From Bdellovibrionales bacterium (GTDB taxonomy: Bacteria > Bdellovibrionota > Bdellovibrionia > Bdellovibrionales > JAMPXM01), in NCBI GenBank assembly GCA_005792225.1, contig SXSP01000543.1:1-7730 (forward strand): DNA of 7,730 nt, written 5' to 3'. Under the pieces are notes generated by a model. The model did no database searches. It saw only the letters and a program-made list of their open reading frames with translations, and was not told the DNA's origin. Both the position numbers and the translations under genes were made by a program. Of the stretch, positions 5,456 through 7,730 are shown in pieces; the first letter of the stretch is position 1; each line of letters begins with the position of its first letter.

Positions 5456-5983
5456 TCAGAAATAGAAGCGGGCGCCGATCCCGAGTTGAATGAAGCTGTT
5501 CGTGCCAGGGAGAATCGTAAGACCCGGGGCGATCTCTGCGAAAACGCCGATCGGTGCGGTCACGGCTCTCCACTCGGCTCCGAGCGGAATCCGAAGGCCA
5601 AAGGCCAGGTCGGTTGAGTCCGAATCAGAGAAATATCTTTCGCGCCGTGATTCACGGCGAGGCAAATCCGAAATCACGAGAACACCACCCAAGCCGATGT
5701 ACGGGGTGGTCTGCGCAAAGAAAGAATTCGCGCGACCGAAAGCGCCTTGAAACTGGTAGAGGCCGTCGATGTACAAAAGGGTCCACCGACTGTAGAAGAA
5801 CGAAATTCCCCCGTCGATCGCGCGCACCTTATCTAAGTTGTAGCGCGCCGTGATTGCACTCGGCTCACCGAGAATGATCCCGAGTCCGAAAGGTCCTCCG
5901 CTTCCCCATGAGTTCCGTTGAGCGTGAGCCATCGAAGTCGTAAGAGTCGTCAAAAGAGCGGCGAGTACGAGAAGTGAGCGCAA
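5456..5983 (-). CDS. Outer-membrane β-barrel protein, small
   Basis: The product is 175 residues with a Sec signal peptide (MRSLLVLAALL..., likely cut after AHA at residue 21). The mature chain of about 154 residues alternates polar and hydrophobic residues in short β-strands separated by Gly-rich turns (GLGIILGEPSAITARY, PYIGLGGVLVI, PIGVFAEIAPGLTIL). It ends in GIGARFYF, a C-terminal aromatic strand of the kind recognised by the BAM complex. A charged, Arg/Ser/Asp-rich stretch (105-125) would be a surface loop. The size suggests an eight-stranded barrel. The start is TTG at 5981-5983 because AGGAGG (5991-5996) stands seven bases upstream and the signal peptide then begins correctly; an upstream in-frame ATG at 6031 would add 16 residues ahead of it. 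A plausible promoter lies just upstream. Its function is unknown. Confidence 0.87.
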   Translation of the reverse strand: MRSLLVLAALLTTLTTSMAHAQRNSWGSGGPFGLGIILGEPSAITARYNLDKVRAIDGGISFFYSRWTLLYIDGLYQFQGAFGRANSFFAQTTPYIGLGGVLVISDLPRRESRRERYFSDSDSTDLAFGLRIPLGAEWRAVTAPIGVFAEIAPGLTILPGTNSFIQLGIGARFYF

Positions 5984-6008
5984 GACTGAACCTCCTGATG
6001 ATGAACCC

Positions 6009-6038
6009 AGTATGACGACGGCTCCGAGCAAAGATCAA
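6009..6038 (-). promoter_or_regulatory. Candidate σ70-type promoter for the β-barrel gene
   Basis: Read on the minus strand, TTGATC (6033-6038) and CATACT (6009-6014) are separated by 18 bases and match four of six positions each of the -35 and -10 consensus. The spacing places transcription start close before the AGGAGG of the β-barrel gene. The match is moderate and untested. Confidence 0.4.
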
Positions 6039-6070
6039 GCACGAGAGCCGAGATCGACCCCGCCTTTTTC

Positions 6071-6283
6071 CTAGAGCTCAACTTCGGGTGTGGGTCCCAG
6101 CGGGGGCTTTCGGTGGGGAATTTCACGTTCGAAGCCTTCGCTTCCGAGATCGTGGGAGAGGATCGTTGGATTTCCCTCCTGCCGAGTTTGGGGCTCGTTC
6201 GTTGAGGGGCCTTCTCCTACCTGGAGGGCGTATTCGCTGGTCCCGCTGCCTGTAACCACTTCATTTTCGTTCGGGGAGTTCAT
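6071..6283 (-). CDS. Candidate 70-residue acidic small protein (unidentified)
   Basis: An ATG at 6281-6283 opens a 70-residue frame ending in TAG at 6071-6073. AGGAGG (6290-6295) lies six bases upstream, an ideal ribosome site, which is the main support. The product begins MNSPNENEVV and is rich in Glu, Gly, Pro, Thr and Ser with few hydrophobic residues and no signal peptide or membrane segment. It is probably a disordered cytoplasmic peptide. Codons such as GAA for Glu and CTC for Leu are like those of neighbouring genes. It lies upstream of the β-barrel gene on the same strand, 87 bp from that gene's start, with a likely separate promoter between them. No family is recognised. The alternative is a chance open frame, and the opposite strand is also open here. 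Confidence 0.5.
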   Translation of the reverse strand: MNSPNENEVVTGSGTSEYALQVGEGPSTNEPQTRQEGNPTILSHDLGSEGFEREIPHRKPPLGPTPEVEL

Positions 6284-6567
6284 CCATTTCCTCCTGTCGA
6301 CCCATTCTCTTAGGATCCGGAGTCCCATTCATTTCGATTTGGCGAAAAATCTGTGGGGGTATGCACGTAAATACGGGTGGTTCTCGGCCCCGGAAGCTGC
6401 CGTTTCCCGTCACTCCCTTTGAATGGATTGCCTTGGCGTCCAACGGTTTAGGGGGTGAGGCGCCCGCCATTTTCAGCTGATCAGGGGCACGAGGGTTGCC
6501 TCTAGGTGGACCGAATATAGGTGGAAGCCCGGCTTAAGGGCGAACGAATTAACACGAGGTAAAGATA
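6284..6567. other. Long leader/intergenic region upstream of the ExbB-like gene
   Basis: I find no convincing protein gene in these 284 bases. Open frames on both strands (across 6261-6470 minus and 6090-6422 plus) lack ribosome sites. The region should carry promoters for the minus-strand 70-residue frame and for the plus-strand channel operon. Visible elements are the overlapping 8-bp palindromes TCAGCTGA (6473-6480) and CTGATCAG (6477-6484), a direct repeat TAGGTGGA (6503-6510, 6518-6525), and a -10-like TATAGG (6516-6521) without a good -35. Confidence 0.5.
6503..6525 (+). promoter_or_regulatory. Direct repeat TAGGTGGA, possible regulator site before the channel operon
   Basis: Two exact TAGGTGGA copies (6503-6510 and 6518-6525) start 15 bp apart, and the second overlaps a -10-like TATAGG (6516-6521). 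They lie about 45-65 bp before the ATG of the ExbB-like gene. Direct repeats in this position can bind an activator or repressor. No regulator is identified. Confidence 0.35.
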
Positions 6568-7236
6568 ATGACTGCAGGTATTGTTGAAGCATTCCGTGAA
6601 GGCGGCATCTGGATGTTGTTCATCATGGGCGCGCAAATCGTATCGCTCGCGATCATCGCGGAGCGCGTTTTCGCACTCTACATCCAACGTAAGCCGAACC
6701 AAAAAGACATGGTCGCTCTGTTCGAAAAGGACATTAAGAGCGGTCAACTCGATCGCGTGATCACTCAAGCTCGTAACTTGGGCACGACGAACCCGATCGC
6801 GGTCGTGGCTCAGGCCGGAGCGCAAGCCGCTCAGGACATGGGTGGAAAAGAAGAGATCCAACTTAAAATCGACGAAGTGCTGATCGAAGAGCAGTCGCGC
6901 TTAGAAAAGCGCACGGGCTTCCTCGCGATGCTCGGTAACGTCGGAACACTTCTCGGTCTTCTCGGTACGATCGTGGGTCTGATCCGCGCCTTCTCTTCCG
7001 TCGGCGCCGCGAGCCCGGTCGAAAAAGCCGCTCTCTTGTCCGCGGGTGTTTCGGAAGCGATGTACGCAACCGCTTACGGTTTGATCATGGCTCTTCCGGC
7101 CCTCGTTATGTACTCGGTTCTTCAGAACCGCGCGACGGAGCTCTCGGAAGATCTCTCGAAAGCATCGCTCAAAATCTACATCTGGCTCGGTTTCAACTAC
7201 GAGAGCGTTTCTCCCTCGAAGAAAAAAGTGAACTAA
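6568..7236 (+). CDS. MotA/TolQ/ExbB proton-channel family protein
   Basis: This 222-residue inner-membrane protein belongs to the TolQ/ExbB/MotA family, which forms a pentameric channel around an ExbD/TolR dimer and turns the proton motive force into mechanical work on the envelope. There are three membrane helices: about 14-36, 117-139 and 163-186. The family core is intact: GLLGTIVGLIRAF (130-142) in helix 2 and GVSEAMYATAYGLIMALPAL (160-179) in helix 3, including the conserved polar Thr (T168). The cytoplasmic loop (40-115) and a short Lys-rich tail (SPSKKKVN) are as expected. GAGG (6556-6559) is eight bases before the ATG. The ExbD-like gene follows after 30 bp, so the two are surely an operon. 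Which system it powers (TonB-like import, Tol, or gliding as with Agl proteins) cannot be told from the window. Confidence 0.95.
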   Translation: MTAGIVEAFREGGIWMLFIMGAQIVSLAIIAERVFALYIQRKPNQKDMVALFEKDIKSGQLDRVITQARNLGTTNPIAVVAQAGAQAAQDMGGKEEIQLKIDEVLIEEQSRLEKRTGFLAMLGNVGTLLGLLGTIVGLIRAFSSVGAASPVEKAALLSAGVSEAMYATAYGLIMALPALVMYSVLQNRATELSEDLSKASLKIYIWLGFNYESVSPSKKKVN

Positions 7237-7266
7237 GTCGGACTTCGAACCTGTTAGGGGTACGCC

Positions 7267-7728
7267 ATGAGCGCTGGTAACGGAAAAAAAGAGATGAACT
7301 TCGAGCTCGATCTTCTACCGGTCATCTCGATGATGTCGGTCTGCATTTGCTTCCTTCTGCTCACGGCAGTGTGGACGCAAATCGGTTCGGTGAACATCGA
7401 GCAGGGCCTCGGCCAAGAGTCGAGCCGCCAAGACCAGAAAGCGGCTTCGCTTTGGGTCACGATGAAATCGAACGGCGAAGTGAAGTTCAAGATGATGGAT
7501 AGCCCGGAGACGCCGGCTTCCTACCAAGAGAAGACTTTCGTTCTCGGAACAGCTGGGTCGGGATGGCCCGCGCTCGAGAAGCACGCTTCAGAAATCAAGC
7601 GTGCTCTCCCGAGCTTGAAAACGGCCCTCATCATGCCCGACGCGCGCGTTAACTACGGCGATGTCATCCGCATGATGGACCGTCTGAAGATTCTCGAAGT
7701 CAGTGAAATCGGTATCGCGCCACTTTGA
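7267..7728 (+). CDS. ExbD/TolR family protein lacking the usual transmembrane Asp
   Basis: This 153-residue protein is the expected partner of the preceding ExbB-like subunit. It has a short cytoplasmic N terminus, one membrane helix (about 17-37, LLPVISMMSVCICFLLLTAV), and a periplasmic domain of about 115 residues ending in a typical ExbD/TolR fold (ALIMPDARVNYGDVIRMMDRL, 120-140). In ExbD and TolR the helix begins TPLIDV, and its Asp carries protons. Here the aligned stretch is LPVISM, so the position is Ser21, and no other Asp or Glu lies within the helix. Asp15 sits just before it. AGGGG (7256-7260) is six bases before the ATG, and the stop is two bases from the window end. It is probably a companion subunit to a second, Asp-bearing ExbD/TolR encoded downstream. 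Confidence 0.9.
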   Translation: MSAGNGKKEMNFELDLLPVISMMSVCICFLLLTAVWTQIGSVNIEQGLGQESSRQDQKAASLWVTMKSNGEVKFKMMDSPETPASYQEKTFVLGTAGSGWPALEKHASEIKRALPSLKTALIMPDARVNYGDVIRMMDRLKILEVSEIGIAPL

Positions 7729-7730
7729 TA

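Noticed and set aside
6090..6422. 110-codon plus-strand open frame
   Set aside because: No ribosome site and a Ser/Arg/Trp-rich composition typical of shadow frames; the opposite-strand 70-residue frame has far better start signals.
6261..6470. 69-codon minus-strand open frame
   Set aside because: No ribosome site at its ATG, and it overlaps the start of the better-supported 70-residue frame out of frame.
6525..6535. AAGCC-C-GGCTT palindrome as a terminator
   Set aside because: The loop is too small unless the stem shrinks to three pairs, and no T-run follows.

Overview
The window is a GC-moderate stretch of bacterial chromosome from a Gram-negative organism. An outer-membrane β-barrel, an ExbB/ExbD-type proton channel pair, secreted proteins with Sec signal peptides, and frequent TTG/GTG starts with strong AGGAGG-type ribosome sites would all fit a Bdellovibrionota or other former deltaproteobacterium. 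That placement is inference; no rRNA or other decisive marker is present. I see no insertion sequence, phage, CRISPR array, tRNA or rRNA. Most of the window is ordinary housekeeping and envelope genes, and no obvious new multi-gene system is visible.

Layout, left to right. Positions 1-90 hold the 3' end of an unidentified plus-strand gene. Converging on it is a minus-strand group, read right to left: ybaK (Cys-tRNA(Pro) deacylase type), then thpR (2H phosphoesterase / RNA 2',3'-cyclic phosphodiesterase), overlapping by 4 bp, then an ABC1 atypical kinase of COQ8/ADCK type. A non-coding interval (2559-2888) carries an orphan, strong plus-strand intrinsic terminator that may end a small RNA. It is followed by a small secreted Ser/Thr/Gly/Lys-rich protein with its own terminator, cobB (class III sirtuin), and an unannotated 38-residue protein that is half Lys+Arg.

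A DUF2971-type gene faces this group from the minus strand. A divergent GTG-started gene encodes a small membrane protein with two CxxC pairs. It converges on a minus-strand outer-membrane β-barrel gene (TTG start, AGGAGG), which is preceded on the same strand by a candidate 70-residue acidic small protein.

After a roughly 280-bp leader, the right end carries a plus-strand pair: an ExbB/TolQ/MotA-like channel subunit and an ExbD/TolR-like partner. The pair would be expected to use the proton motive force to drive an envelope process such as transport, Tol-like envelope maintenance or gliding. The ExbD-like protein lacks the usual transmembrane aspartate, so a second ExbD/TolR subunit probably lies just beyond the window.

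The most interesting items are the Asp-less ExbD, the 38-residue polybasic protein, the possible structured RNA with orphan terminator at about 2600-2757, the candidate 70-residue gene at 6071-6283, and the COQ8-like (rather than UbiB-like) kinase.
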